64,000 nucleotides of DNA, taken from positions 23,289,988 to 23,353,987 of the forward strand of contig CM056554.1 in assembly GCA_029721515.1 (NCBI GenBank). Direction: 5' to 3'. The translations under genes were made by a program, and so were the position numbers. The notes under the pieces were generated by a model. It made no database searches. It saw only the letters and a list, made by a program, of their open reading frames with translations, and was not told the DNA's origin. How positions within the stretch are numbered: position 1 is the stretch's first letter; the number at the start of each line of letters is the position of its first letter. Shown one piece after another: positions 31,399 through 41,106 of this stretch. Source of the stretch: Synanceia verrucosa (Eukaryota > Chordata > Actinopteri > Perciformes > Synanceiidae).

Positions 31399-33405
31399 GT
31401 AGTGATGGGTCTGACGACACTGAAGCCTCGGCGCATGTGCCGAGCAAATAAGGTGAAACCCTGTGTCGGTGCGCATATCACTTAAAAGAAAATCATGTGA
31501 TCGATACAGTTCCTGTATCGCTTGGTTGTCAAGCGGCAAATTGTATTCATAAGGGAAAAAATGTATTGATGCGTTTGTGGGTTTTGTTGTTTGGAGATAG
31601 TTTGTGTTCTTTGCTTTCCATTGGTCTTTGGTTTGTTATCGCATACCATGGATCAACCAAGAAAGAGAAAGTTTTCTCCCATGTGGAATCACTTTGATCT
31701 TATCACGGAGAATAAGATAAATGATTTCTCCATTTTTGTTTCCACTATTAATCATTTTTCTTTTGGGTTATTCCAATTTCTTTCTGGAGGATATTTGAAT
31801 TAATTTACATTGATTAACTTTTATTTCTATTGTAGGTGAGATGTAGGATTTGCTCCCAGCTTAACCAGAGCCCTTCCACAATAGTGCAACACTCCCATGA
31901 TCAACTCTGGTGCTTCCAGAAAGCAGTTGCGGTTGATGAGGCTATAGTGAATATGATAATTACAGACTGTCAGCCGCTTAGCCTTGTGGAAGATGAGGGG
32001 TTCTGAGAGCTGCTCCAGCTCCTTGAGCCCTCATATGTTCTGCCAAGCAGAAAGGTACATGAAACAAACTGATGAATGGGTGTTATACATGTTAGCAGAG
32101 TAGTTATAAGCATGTTATGTGCTTTCATTCATTAATCTACTCTACTTGTGTTTTTAATTTTAGCCTATCAAGCCCATGATTAGCCAGAGGTACGAGGAGA
32201 AAAAGGAGCAAGTAAAAAAAGAACTGCAGAATGCAGCTGCAGTTAGCCTAACAGCTGACATGTGGACATTCATCAAAATGGAGGCTTACCTGGCTGTGAC
32301 CTGTCACTACTTCGACAGCGAGAACCTTACACTGTGTACATCAGTGTTGGGAGTGGAACACTTCCCTCAGCAGCACACTGCTGAAAATATGGCCCAAGCA
32401 AAAAGCAACTTAATGGAGGAGTGGGCCATAGCAGAGAAAGTGAGATGTTTGGTCACAGATGTGGCTGCAAACATGATTGCATGTGCCAAAAAGCTCCCAA
32501 TCAGACACATGATTTGCATAGTGCATTCATTAAATTTAACTGTTTGAAAATCATGTGACCAAATTGAGACACTTACTGATATCTGAAATAAAACAAGGCA
32601 GATGGTAACATACTTTAGAACCAATACTACAGCCAAAGAGAAGCTGGCACAAGTCCAGCTACAGATGGGAGGTTTGATGCTTTACTCAGTTTGAGAACCC
32701 AAATGTATGACTCAGGAACATTCAGTATCCAATGCAGGCAGTGTTTATTCACAGATCACACGAAGGATATACAGCGGCTGTGCACTGTGCACGCTCTCAC
32801 CCAGATAGTGGAAAAGACACGTGGCACCTGACTAGACTACTCTGAGTTGAGTTGTGGTTTGTCTTATGATTGTTATTTGTGTTTATTTGTATGTTAATGT
32901 TCTTGCAAATCACTCCATGTGATTACAACGAATTAGTAACGCACACACATTTTATTTTTTCCTCAGATGACAACCTGTGGCAGCTGCTGGACATGGAAGT
33001 CAAGGAGAGTAGAGCCAATTCACAGATGCCATTATCGAGGAACAAAGATACCTCTCCAAGATCATAGCATCCACTACAATACTGGAAAACGCAAAGACTA
33101 AATTACCCTACCTTACACAAACTTGCAATGAAATTTCGATGCACACCATCATCGCCACTGTCGTGTGGTGGTTTGTAAACGACACAACTGCCTCGACCCA
33201 AAGATGTTAACGCAGCTGATGTTTCTAAAAGAAAATGTGTGAATGAACCTCGTTCAGTCTGTTTCAAGTCTTTATTGAAGTTGCCTGCAATGACTTTTTA
33301 AATCCAGCAGATGTCACCATTGATACAGCAACACAGTTTCAACAGTGTCGACACAGTTTGGGAAACGTGCCATACACCCAATCAGGCCTCACCTGCCCAT
33401 CACTA
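31399..33405 (+). mobile_element. hAT transposon (BED-finger type) with TIRs and TSD
   Basis: TIRs TAGTGATGGG at 31399-31408 and its complement at 33396-33405. Flanking 8-bp duplications CAGCATAG (31391-31398) and CGTCATAG (33406-33413) match at six of eight positions. The interior encodes a ZBED-like transposase in separate pieces. 32670-32960 looks like unrelated sequence replacing the middle of the transposase. Related copies: 53575-54690, 2503-2690 and 42976-43100. Confidence 0.8.
31648..33120 (+). pseudogene. hAT transposase, BED finger and partial core
   Basis: Exon 1 (ATG at 31648): MDQPRKRKFSPMWNHFDLITENK. The donor GT seen in the sister copy is changed to AT here. Exon 2 begins after ttgtag at about 31836: VRCRICSQLN, completing the BED-finger cysteines. 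A later exon at 32164-32546 follows another tag acceptor and encodes SLTADMWTFIKMEAYLAVTCHY and CLVTDVAANM, the start of the RNase-H-like catalytic core. A stop follows HSLNLTV. A further piece at 33000-33120 (DAIIEEQRYLSKIIAST-like, shifted) is the end of the core. The dimerisation domain is missing, so no transposase can be made. Confidence 0.7.
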
Positions 33406-33414
33406 CGTCATAGC

Positions 33415-34261
33415 CTATTTATTGGAGACTAAACACAGTCCTGCATCCTTCTCCTGTCATGGAGAAAAACTGGGCATGACCGAAACAAGATACAACTTCA
33501 CAGTATGAGCTCCTGACCTGCAGACTTGTGCCTCACTGTGGTGAAAACAAAACAATGCACCTCAGTAACCAGCAGCACATAACATATTACATTACACCTG
33601 AGTACACTTCATAAAAGAATGTCTCTTAACAGTTTATTCAATTCGACCTCTTAAATAATTCATAAAAAATACATTAAATTACTTTTAGCAACATTTGTGT
33701 TGTAGTATTGTAGTTTATAACTGGTTGACAAGTGCTGATTTTGTCTCAAAATACCATGGTGGGACTGCTCACGGCGGGCGCTGGAAAATTTCCTCTATTT
33801 TCAAATTCAAAACTTGACAGGTTTGGGATGAAACCAGCTTTAGAAAACAGATTTTAACTTCCTGAATCAATATTTCAAATACAGCATGATCTAAAGATGA
33901 GAGAAACAATGCATTTCTGTAATGCTGGTGAGGCACATGATAAGCGACAACTGTATTTTTACCGAAACAATGTATTAAACTCTGTTTAATAAAAAATGGA
34001 GGTAAATTACTGTTTGTCCAGTCATATATTTTGTCATTTTATTTTTCTTAAAAGTAATGTGAAAATATCATCTCGTCTCGTGACCTGAGTGTATTGTCAC
34101 ACCCATACCAATTATAGTTTATAAGTAGTTGACGAGTGGTGATTTTAGCTTTCTTGTACATCTGTTTTAAAATGTAAGAGATACTAGAGCTTGGCTGGGG
34201 TGGACTGCTCGCAGCCTGTGCCGGAAAATTTCCCTTATTTTCAAATCCAAAACTTGACAGG
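33415..34261. repeat. Diverged direct repeats right of hAT element
   Basis: 33421-33490 matches 24703-24795. 33710-33830 and 34107-34262 are diverged direct copies of each other (tagtttataa..gttgac, then ggactgctc..ggaaaatttcc, then aaacttgacaggt). An inverted copy lies at 2383-2470. No coding sequence. Confidence 0.55.
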
Positions 34262-34575
34262 TATGAATTACACATTTAAGGAACATTAAAATACCACTGG
34301 ATATCATAGTTATTCTATAACAGAGCTCAAGGCACAAGAGGTGTAAATTCATATTTCAGGTTTTTTAAAGCAACGAGGCTGCTTGATAGAAAATAATTCA
34401 TTGTGGGTTTTCTTTTTTTGAGAGGAGGAATAGTAGTCTGATTCACACTCCATTCCAATTGGTGGCGGTAATGAGCCAATACGTTGTTAAAACACCAAGA
34501 AGAAGAAGTAGAAGAAGCGTTTCGTTGTAAAATCGCGAGAACACGAAGGACAGCAGTCATAGAGGAGACCTGCTA
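34262..34575 (+). repeat. Duplicated segment, inverted copy of 1556-1880
   Basis: Contains the 3' UTR and tail of the I/Nimb-like LINE (ttggtggcggtaatg, then a GAA-rich tract at 34498-34518) and the shared flank through ggagacctgct. Here the flank continues into a GACCAG-rich leader and the candidate first exon at 34653. It may serve as the promoter region and 5' UTR of the zinc-finger gene. Confidence 0.6.
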
Positions 34576-34650
34576 GATCACAGAGACCAGAACTAGAGAT
34601 CAGGACCAGAGACCAGGACCAGGACCAGGACCAGAACCACTACAAGAGCG
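34575..34650 (+). repeat. GACCAG-type minisatellite in candidate 5' UTR
   Basis: Imperfect hexamer repeat (cagagaccag, ggaccaggaccaggaccagg) immediately before the candidate start codon. Confidence 0.6.
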
Positions 34651-34652
34651 GG

Positions 34653-34730
34653 ATGGAAGAGGACCAGCAGAGCGACAAGGTCCCCGGGAGTCCAGCAGCA
34701 GGCTGTTCCTCTGAGAGCACCGAGGTTCAG
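34653..34730 (+). CDS. Candidate first coding exon of zinc-finger gene
   Basis: ATG at 34653 in a cggGATGG context opens 26 codons (MEEDQQSDKVPGSPAAGCSS...) ending CAG|gtcagt, a good donor in phase 0. The zinc-finger exon at 47952 also starts in phase 0 on the same strand, so splicing would give one continuous frame with a 13.2-kb intron. Short acidic first exons of this style are common in multicopy fish genes, including zinc-finger and NLR families, so the partner exon is an inference. Alternatively it belongs to an exon set outside the window. Confidence 0.45.
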
Positions 34731-35264
34731 GTCAGTGTTCAGGACTTTAATGGCGTCATAACAAAAGAAAAGACACGAGGAAGAGTCACACTGTAGTGTT
34801 GTGTCGTTCGTGAACGATTCGTTCAAAAGAAGGAAATCTTTTGAGTGAACGAACTGAACTGATTCGTTCCTTCGAAGTCGGTAGAATCAGTCAGTCAGTC
34901 GTGGTGGATAAGCTCTCATCATGGCGTTGATGTGTTTCTCTGAGCTAACGGCAAATGCTGAGTGAAGCTACATGAAAACAAAGACACACACATCCCAGTC
35001 CTCATTATCTTAACACACTGAGGAGCAGATGAGAGGAGAGCGAGTGAGACCTAAATTTCATTCCTAATATTCAGTATTTATACTAGTTTATGATTGTCAT
35101 TTTGCTTTGTAATTATTATTTCCCACTTTGATTGTTTCTTGTTTTTATTTTAGTACAGTTACATATTTAACAACTCGACATTTAATCACATACACTGTAT
35201 TTGTTTATTTCAAAGGATGGAAATGCACATAGTGTTCACTCTTCAGTGTATATAAGAATATCAA
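34731..35264. other. Intronic or intergenic, with a GAACGATTCGTTC palindrome
   Basis: 34798-34870 holds a fish repeat of the type gttcgtgaacgattcgttc; related wording occurs at 43615-43705. No exons recognised. Confidence 0.4.
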
Positions 35265-35610
35265 ATCAAAATCAAGAAGAATTCCTTTATTAGTCCCTCA
35301 GTGAGGAAAATTTCAATTTACACTGTTAGTATTTTTTATTTTCAGTTGCTCATTACACACAAGTTATGAAACACACATGCACTAGAGGAGAGGTGTCAGA
35401 GTGAGGGGGCTGCCCCATATTCAAGCACCCTGAGCAGTTGGGGGGGTTCGATGCCTTGCTCAAGGGCACCTCAGCAGTGCCCAGGAGGAGGAACGGGCAC
35501 CTCTCCAGCTACCAGTGCACTCTCCACACATGGTCCGACCTGGACTTGAACTAGCGACCCTCCGATTCCCAGCCCAAGTCACTGCAGACGGTGCATACAA
35601 CGAACTTAGG
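35265..35610 (-). mobile_element. Rex1-type 3' tail with tRNA-like module (SINE or LINE UTR)
   Basis: Minus strand from 35610: a tRNA-like stretch with a B-box-like gctagttcaagtcc (about 35548-35562), then accatgtgtggagagtg, and so on, ending gggactaataaaggaattc and an ATTTT-rich tail at 35265. The part from accatgtg to the end matches 62243-62505 (plus), which is the tail of a Rex1-like LINE and lacks the tRNA-like piece. So this is either a tRNA-SINE sharing the LINE 3' end, or a LINE UTR carrying such a SINE. Confidence 0.6.
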
Positions 35611-35847
35611 AGCGATGCTCCACATGGTGCTCAGTGAACTCACAATGTAAGAAAGATATAAAATAGAAAAGACATAAATAAAGTTATAAGAAATGAGACA
35701 TTATTCACAGTAGTAAGGCACAGTTTTACAGTAGAGGATAAGACAGTTTTTGCTACAGAAGTAAAACAGTTATTTATATTATTTATCCACATAGAAATGG
35801 AGTGGAATTATTACACATTGTCGTTGACCATTGTTGCACAGAGGAGA

Positions 35848-35869
35848 TATCTATCTATATCTATATCTA

Positions 35870-35925
<56 letters not shown>
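35848..35925. repeat. (CTAT)n/(AT)n microsatellite
   Basis: Nearly pure AT dinucleotides with a CTAT start, in the AT-rich LINE 3' UTR. Long open frames across it on both strands are low-complexity artefacts. Confidence 0.9.
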
Positions 35926-35927
<2 letters not shown>

Positions 35928-36184
35928 CACACACGTGTGTATGTATATGTATATACACATATATGTGTGAATGTATGTTTATAATAAAAACAACAAAACA
36001 ATATATATAGATAATATAGATTGTGTATCTATGAGACAACATATGTATACCAATATAATAATAATATAACAGTATAGTACTAATATAATAATAATATAAC
36101 GATAATTGACAATAACATAGTATATGTGTATATATAGTATACATTAATACATATCACAGATGTACAGAGCGTTGAGGTAGTGTA

Positions 36185-36256
36185 ATAGAGAGATTCAGTG
36201 ATGTTGTGTGTTCAGAGCACTGATGGCTCTGGCGAAAAAACTATCTCTGAGTCTAT
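36185..36256 (-). pseudogene. Rex1-like LINE ORF2 C-terminus
   Basis: The minus strand reads LRDSFFARAISALNTQHH then stop, the same terminal words as the plus-strand LINE at 62030-62090. It is separated from its upstream part at 36915-37017 by the MITE at 36257-36914. Confidence 0.75.
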
Positions 36257-36914
36257 AGCCTGGTTTATGCTTCTGTGTCGCGGACCCTACGCCGTAGCCT
36301 GACGCACACCTCCAAAAAATCCTGATTACGCCTCGCGTCAATGCGTTGAGACGCAAACGGCAAGGACTGTGATCCTGTGATACTGTGGTCCTCTCCATCA
36401 GCGGAGTTACGGCGTAGACCCGACGCCGTCGTTGAGCATTTGAAGCTCTGCGTCGAGGGAACGCGTTGCTCTGCAATTCACCGCCAAGCTGCTAGGGGGG
36501 TGTGTCTGTGTCTTTATGTGGCTTCTGGGGGCTCAAATCGGATTTCTTGGTTTTCTTCCGACAGTAAACAATGACAACTGAGATGGAGCGGGTGTTTCTG
36601 GAGATGGAGCTCATAAAATTGAAAAAGAAATGCTGTTACTACAAATGTTGAAGCACAGAAGACGTTTGCGGAGGTGGTCTATCTGACCATTCCGTACCAC
36701 ACGTGCCACTCCACAAATACCGGTGTTGTTGAGCTGTTGACCGGAAAAGCAACCGCCGGAAATTAAGTTCTGAGCGGACCAATCAGAGTCCTTGCCGTTC
36801 GCGGGTCAACGCATTGACGTGACGCGTAGTCAGGATTATTTGGAGGTGGGCGTAGGGTCCGCGTCGATGCCGTAGCTACACCGTCGTCGCGACGCAGAAG
36901 CATAAACCAGGCTT
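36257..36914. mobile_element. Harbinger-type MITE with long TIRs
   Basis: The left end gcctggtttatgcttctg and right end cagaagcataaaccaggc are perfect inverted repeats. Subterminal accctacgc(c)gta / tccgcgtc blocks are also mirrored. The interior 36560-36640 contains an ATGGAGCGGGTG-type reading that may derive from a nuclease N-terminus. It lies inside a Rex1-like LINE. A second right-end copy is at 44968-45068. No clean 3-bp target duplication could be read. Confidence 0.65.
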
Positions 36915-37017
36915 CAATCACTTTCTGCAGAGCTCTCCTGTCTGCTGTTGTGCACCCAGTGTATATTGCACCAGATGGCGCATCAAACCTCCAAGGGAAT
37001 ACATTAAAACAGTGCAT
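36915..37017 (-). pseudogene. Rex1-like LINE ORF2 segment, upstream of MITE
   Basis: The minus strand reads YTGCTTADRRALQKVIE, the segment that normally precedes the C-terminus. About 60 codons expected between this and the terminal part are missing at the MITE site. Confidence 0.65.
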
Positions 37018-37127
37018 ATAGTCCCCTTACATTAATACACATTTATGAACTTTGACTGCAAGACAGATTTAATTTCAGCCAATTTGAAACAATATTTGAT
37101 GTTTTTAAAAGGAACAGTGTCTCTGCC

Positions 37128-37390
37128 ACAGCTCAAGGTTCAAGGTTTCTTTATTTGTCTCCCATAGGAGAAATTTGTCTTGGGTAAAAAGGGCAGTGCT
37201 GCAGTGCATTACAATACAGATACTCATAATAAATACATTTAAAACAATGAGCAAAAAAACAACATTCATTCATTCATTCTGATGAGCATCATTACCTCAC
37301 TCTCCCTCTCCTCTTCCTCCCCTAGCTGCTCATTAATGAGCTTGATCGATAGTGGAATAAATGGATTTTTGAGGCAATTGGGCCCCTGTG
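37128..37390 (-). pseudogene. Second Rex1-like LINE 3' end
   Basis: Minus strand: NPFIPLSIKLINEQLGEEEE (C-terminus) at about 37370-37310, then a short UTR ending with an aaccttgaaccttgag tail at 37130-37145. The tail type is like the one at 4255-4278. 37018-37127 has no feature. Confidence 0.55.
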
Positions 37391-37402
37391 GTGCTTACAA
37401 AC

Positions 37403-38394
37403 TAGGGCTGTAACAATATGCGTATCGAAACCAAAATTGCAGTACCACGATCCTGTATCGCGACATAAGAAGGCCGAATTGCAATATGCGAAAAAAATAG
37501 CATTATTTCTTTGACATAAGAAGCTTATTTTAAAATATGTAGGCCTGTTACTACCTGATCAGTACCGGAAAGCCAATCCGAGCTGCCGAGTGGGTGCTGA
37601 TGTTGCTACTAATGTAGACGCCATTTGCGCAGGCCTAAACCAGAAACTAGTTATATTAATAAATAGTAAGTGACTGCAAGGAAAACTACCGGGAATTTGC
37701 TCCGCCATGTTGGCAGTAGAGCGCCCTGTTTACACTGCTGCCAGGGATCTTGCCGCTTGCAGCTAAACGCCTATAAACATTTCTCAGCAATATTGTGGAT
37801 AGCTGTTGTGCTCCGGGATGCCAGAACAGCTGAGGACGAGTATAGGGAAGATTTTACTGGATTCCAAAAGATCCTGAACGAAGACAGATAACTGCCATAA
37901 AACGAGCAGGAAGCGATCATAATAAAACAGAGCAGTGGGAACCAGTAGCCACCGCTTTATATCAGGTACACAATCCACCGTTCCCTAAACTTTATACCTG
38001 ATTAATTACCTTTGCTAAGGAGGTTATGTTTTCACCGGGGTTTATTTATTTGTTTGTTGGTTTGTAAAATAACTCAAAAAATTGTGGATGGATTTTGAAA
38101 ACATAACCTCCTTGGTGGCGGGGTAATTTTAAATAAAGTCACCGCCGCTGCCTTGGCGGAGGTCTGCGGTCTCTGAGTGCTTTTCTAGTTTTACATGCTC
38201 TTATCATGATTCAGAACGGTTGTACTTTCATTAAACACGTTACACCAAGGTATTATGGCATGGATTTTGCAGTACTTCCTGTTGCTCACACAGCAACAAG
38301 CAAACGCAACGTAAAAATGTTTGTCTGCAGAGTCGTTTCAGCCTTCCTTCAGATAAAACTCATTGCAAGTTCCTGTGATCGCAGCAATGAACAG
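37403..38394 (+). mobile_element. DNA-element left end (CTAGGGCTGT type), incomplete
   Basis: It starts ctagggctgtaacaatatg with subterminal tatcg motifs, as in fish hAT-like elements. No matching right end with target duplication was found: the CAGCCCTAG at 39720 belongs to 38402-39725. A MITE is nested at 38006-38192. 37670-37890 has an open frame without recognisable domain. Confidence 0.4.
38006..38192 (+). repeat. MITE-like fish repeat (ggaggttatgttttcacc type)
   Basis: Internal mirrored ends ctaaggaggttatgttttc and aaaacataacctccttgg. The right part cttggcggaggtctgcggtc and tctagtt ending is a phrase familiar from many fish genomes. A longer relative lies at 41355-41730. Confidence 0.55.
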
Positions 38395-38401
38395 AGCATT
38401 G

Positions 38402-39725
38402 TAGGGATGTGGAAAAATATCGATATGGCGATATATCGCGAGACTTTGTCTTCCGGTATCGTATTGATTTTTAATTTCTTAATATCAAACCCCAACAAAA
38501 TCATATTTGGGGCCGATTGTAAATCCAGAACGACTTCCGCTCCTCCGCTCTGCAAGGTGTCGCTGTACCTCTACCGCGCTGCATGGCTTTTGTGGTGAGT
38601 GAGGCAGTGAGGCAGTGAAGAAGTCGACAGTAAACAAGCAGAAGAGAGCAGGAAGCAGAGAGCTCACCGGCGTCCGCAACAAAGCAAAGCCAACGTTTGG
38701 AGGCACTTTGGCTTTCAAACGAAAGAAGGAACTAATAAGCTGGACAAAGAGTACGGAGAAAACAAATAAAAAACAAACTCTAATTTATGCAAAGTGTGTC
38801 GCTATCGTTTCATTACATTCATTAAAATGCATTTCTCCTCTGCAACGGCTGGACTCTCCTCCCGTTCCCTCTCACAACAAACATCGGCATAGACGCATCA
38901 CCACACTCAGAGAGCAGTGCAAAAAAGTTAAAATCAGTTTCAGAACATTTAAGAATGTAGCAATCATCACAAGGCACAGGGGGACAACTCCGCTGAGATT
39001 TATCCGTCACCCAACTTTCCCAGCAAAGGCGACAAACATTGCCGGTAAAACAGAGGATTTACCGCAGCAGTATGGTGCGTTCAAATGTACACGAATGTCA
39101 GAATTTAAATCGCAATGAAGATGGAAAGTCAGATTAATCTCACCAACCAGATTCATGCTATCTGTTACTGACGTAAACAGTAGCTACATGTGTTGTACGT
39201 CTGTAAGACTGGAAGAGCTGGGAGCACTAAACTTTGAGGTTATATTATGAGGTTATGATTAGAGCTCCAAGTTCCAACTTCCAGTGAACACACCATAAGG
39301 CAAACTCTTGTGTCCTAAAGAGGAACTGGAAGCAGCCTGTGCCTGTTGATCATCATCAGACCATTTGTCTACCATGATAAAGCCCAAATTGCACAAAATA
39401 TCTATCTATCTGAGTTTAAATAATCATAAATTAACAACAATATAATAATAAATATTGATGATGAACATTATTAAAAACCAAATTACACAAAATAACCCAG
39501 TTCAAAAATCCCATCTGTGCCGCTGCCCCAAACATTACATAAGTAAATGGAACACTCCCAAGATGTCACCAAAATCACTTTGTCCCTTTAAAATCTTTCA
39601 CAAAACGATGTGAGTGTATCGAATTGCATCGAATCGTACGGTGAGCTGAATATCGTGTATCGTATCGCGAGCCGAATATCGTGTATCGTATCGTATCGTG
39701 AGATTAGTGTATTGCCACAGCCCTA
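38402..39725 (+). mobile_element. hAT-type transposon with 8-bp TSD and BED remnant
   Basis: The left end TAGGGATGTGG and right end (complement TAGGGCTGTGG) are flanked by GAGCATTG at 38394-38401 and again at 39726-39733, a perfect 8-bp duplication. Subterminal tatcg motifs occur at both ends. Inside, at about 38685-38760, the third frame reads VWRHFGFQTKEGTNKLDK, the opening of a BED zinc finger, then LCKVC after a shift. The core transposase is missing. Non-autonomous or decayed copy. Confidence 0.75.
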
Positions 39726-39733
39726 GAGCATTG

Positions 39734-40139
39734 TGTGATCTCTAGTAATATGATTCACAAGAGAGGAGATTTTGAAACATCTTAACCTTTTCAAGAGTCC
39801 TGAAAAGTATACTGGGGACATGATCAGGGTCAGAGATATTTAGTCTTTAGTATTTACTTGTGCATATCGTCATATCCTGAGTGGTTTAAAATGCCAAAGG
39901 CATAAATTGACTGGGATTTTACTGCCAAAATGGTGGTGTAAACAAACAAAGTCACATTGGATCTGGAGCTCTATAGCTGCAGTTTGTTGCTGGATAACAG
40001 CTGATTCACTGACAACTACTCTGGTTTACTGTTTAACTGTGAGTGAGACCATCAGTGAGTGTAGTCACACATGATCTCATACTCTGATCCTAACACTGGA
40101 TCCTTGAGGAGTCAAATACCATAATCAAAGGTGATGACA
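39734..40139. other. No recognisable feature
   Basis: No coding frame or terminal repeat recognised in this interval. Confidence 0.4.
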
Positions 40140-40640
40140 TTTTTTTTTTAGATTAGTGTGTCTATAGAGAACTGTAGAAGTCTCTGCCAAACAGGTGAAA
40201 GCTCCTCTGCAAATGTTTTAAGCAGAAAAGCTGACATGTTGTCTGGTCTTGTTGACTTTTTTGTATTGATGGATTTATAAACTGTGGAAACTGATTGAGG
40301 ATCAATCCCAATTTTATCCACATCACAGTGTACGTTCTCTCAACTCATTAGCTCTTTCCGTGTCATTTTGAAAAACAATAAGGCCCTCCTCTTCATGTCC
40401 ATGTTGGTCATTCTTCGTATGGAGATAATTTTTTTTAATTTTTTTTTTTTTTTGTTGGAACTGGACAGTTCCTGTTTTGCAGCCGTGCTGTTCTTAGCTG
40501 CCTGTTAAGGTCCTTTTGTGCCACTTTGACTTCAGCCAGTCTCTGGATTTGAAATCCCTTTTCTTCCTTTTTATGCAGTCCCTTATTCCCCTTGTAATAA
40601 AAGGTTTGTTGTCAGAGTACTTCTTCACAGTTTTGCGGGG
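40140..40640 (-). pseudogene. Non-LTR retrotransposon ORF2, linker and RT start
   Basis: Minus strand: at 40625-40455, YSDNKPFITRGIRDCIKRKK and a basic RNR-rich linker. After a T/A-rich disruption (40420-40455), 40322-40140 reads VYKSINTKKSTRPDNMSAFLLKTFAEELSPVW, the lead into RT of Rex1/Babar-type LINEs. RT proper is absent. Confidence 0.6.
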
Positions 40641-40686
40641 AATAATTAAGTAAACGCAAAAGGAAATCTAATCAGTAATTGATTCA

Positions 40687-41106
40687 GGTGCCGTCCACAC
40701 GACAACGGAATTCTGTGAATCCAACAAACTTTAATACCGATTCCGCCTTGCCCACAGACGGCTCCGGTGTTGTCGGACACCCAAAACTGTATTTTCTGAG
40801 TGAGAAAATCTGACAACGCCGTTACGGGGTTGCAGTGTGTACCTGGCATTATTGCTAACGATGACGTCACGTCATCACGTGACGAAGGAGTAGTAAACAA
40901 GGACTTCATGCGCATGCTCATTGCATTCTTTCATTCTTCTTCGTGGGTCTGTCTGTGTTTCTTTGCAGTGCCACGTATCGGCGTGGCATATTTATTACAT
41001 CCTTGTCACTCATTGTCACTCGATATCGCGTTGCCATGTAGACGGAAATAATTCCAGCACTGTCCTCACAAGCGTTGTTGTGCCATTGTCGTGTGGATGG
41101 GCCTAA
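40687..41106. mobile_element. Foldback MITE with CCGTCCACACGACAA ends
   Basis: The left end ggtgccgtccacacgacaac and right end cattgtcgtgtggatgggcc are inverted copies with a few mismatches. The interior is non-coding. No clear target duplication, so the superfamily is open. Confidence 0.55.

Noticed and set aside
34593..34826. Minus-strand frame with VLVLVLV repeats
   Set aside because: Shadow of the GACCAG minisatellite in front of the candidate exon.
35802..36144. Tyr/Ile-rich frames on both strands
   Set aside because: Low-complexity translations of the AT microsatellite.
37403..39725. One 2.3-kb element with CTAGGGCTGT ends at 37403 and 39725
   Set aside because: The 8-bp duplication GAGCATTG places the left border of the right-hand end at 38402, so the 37403 end is from another copy.
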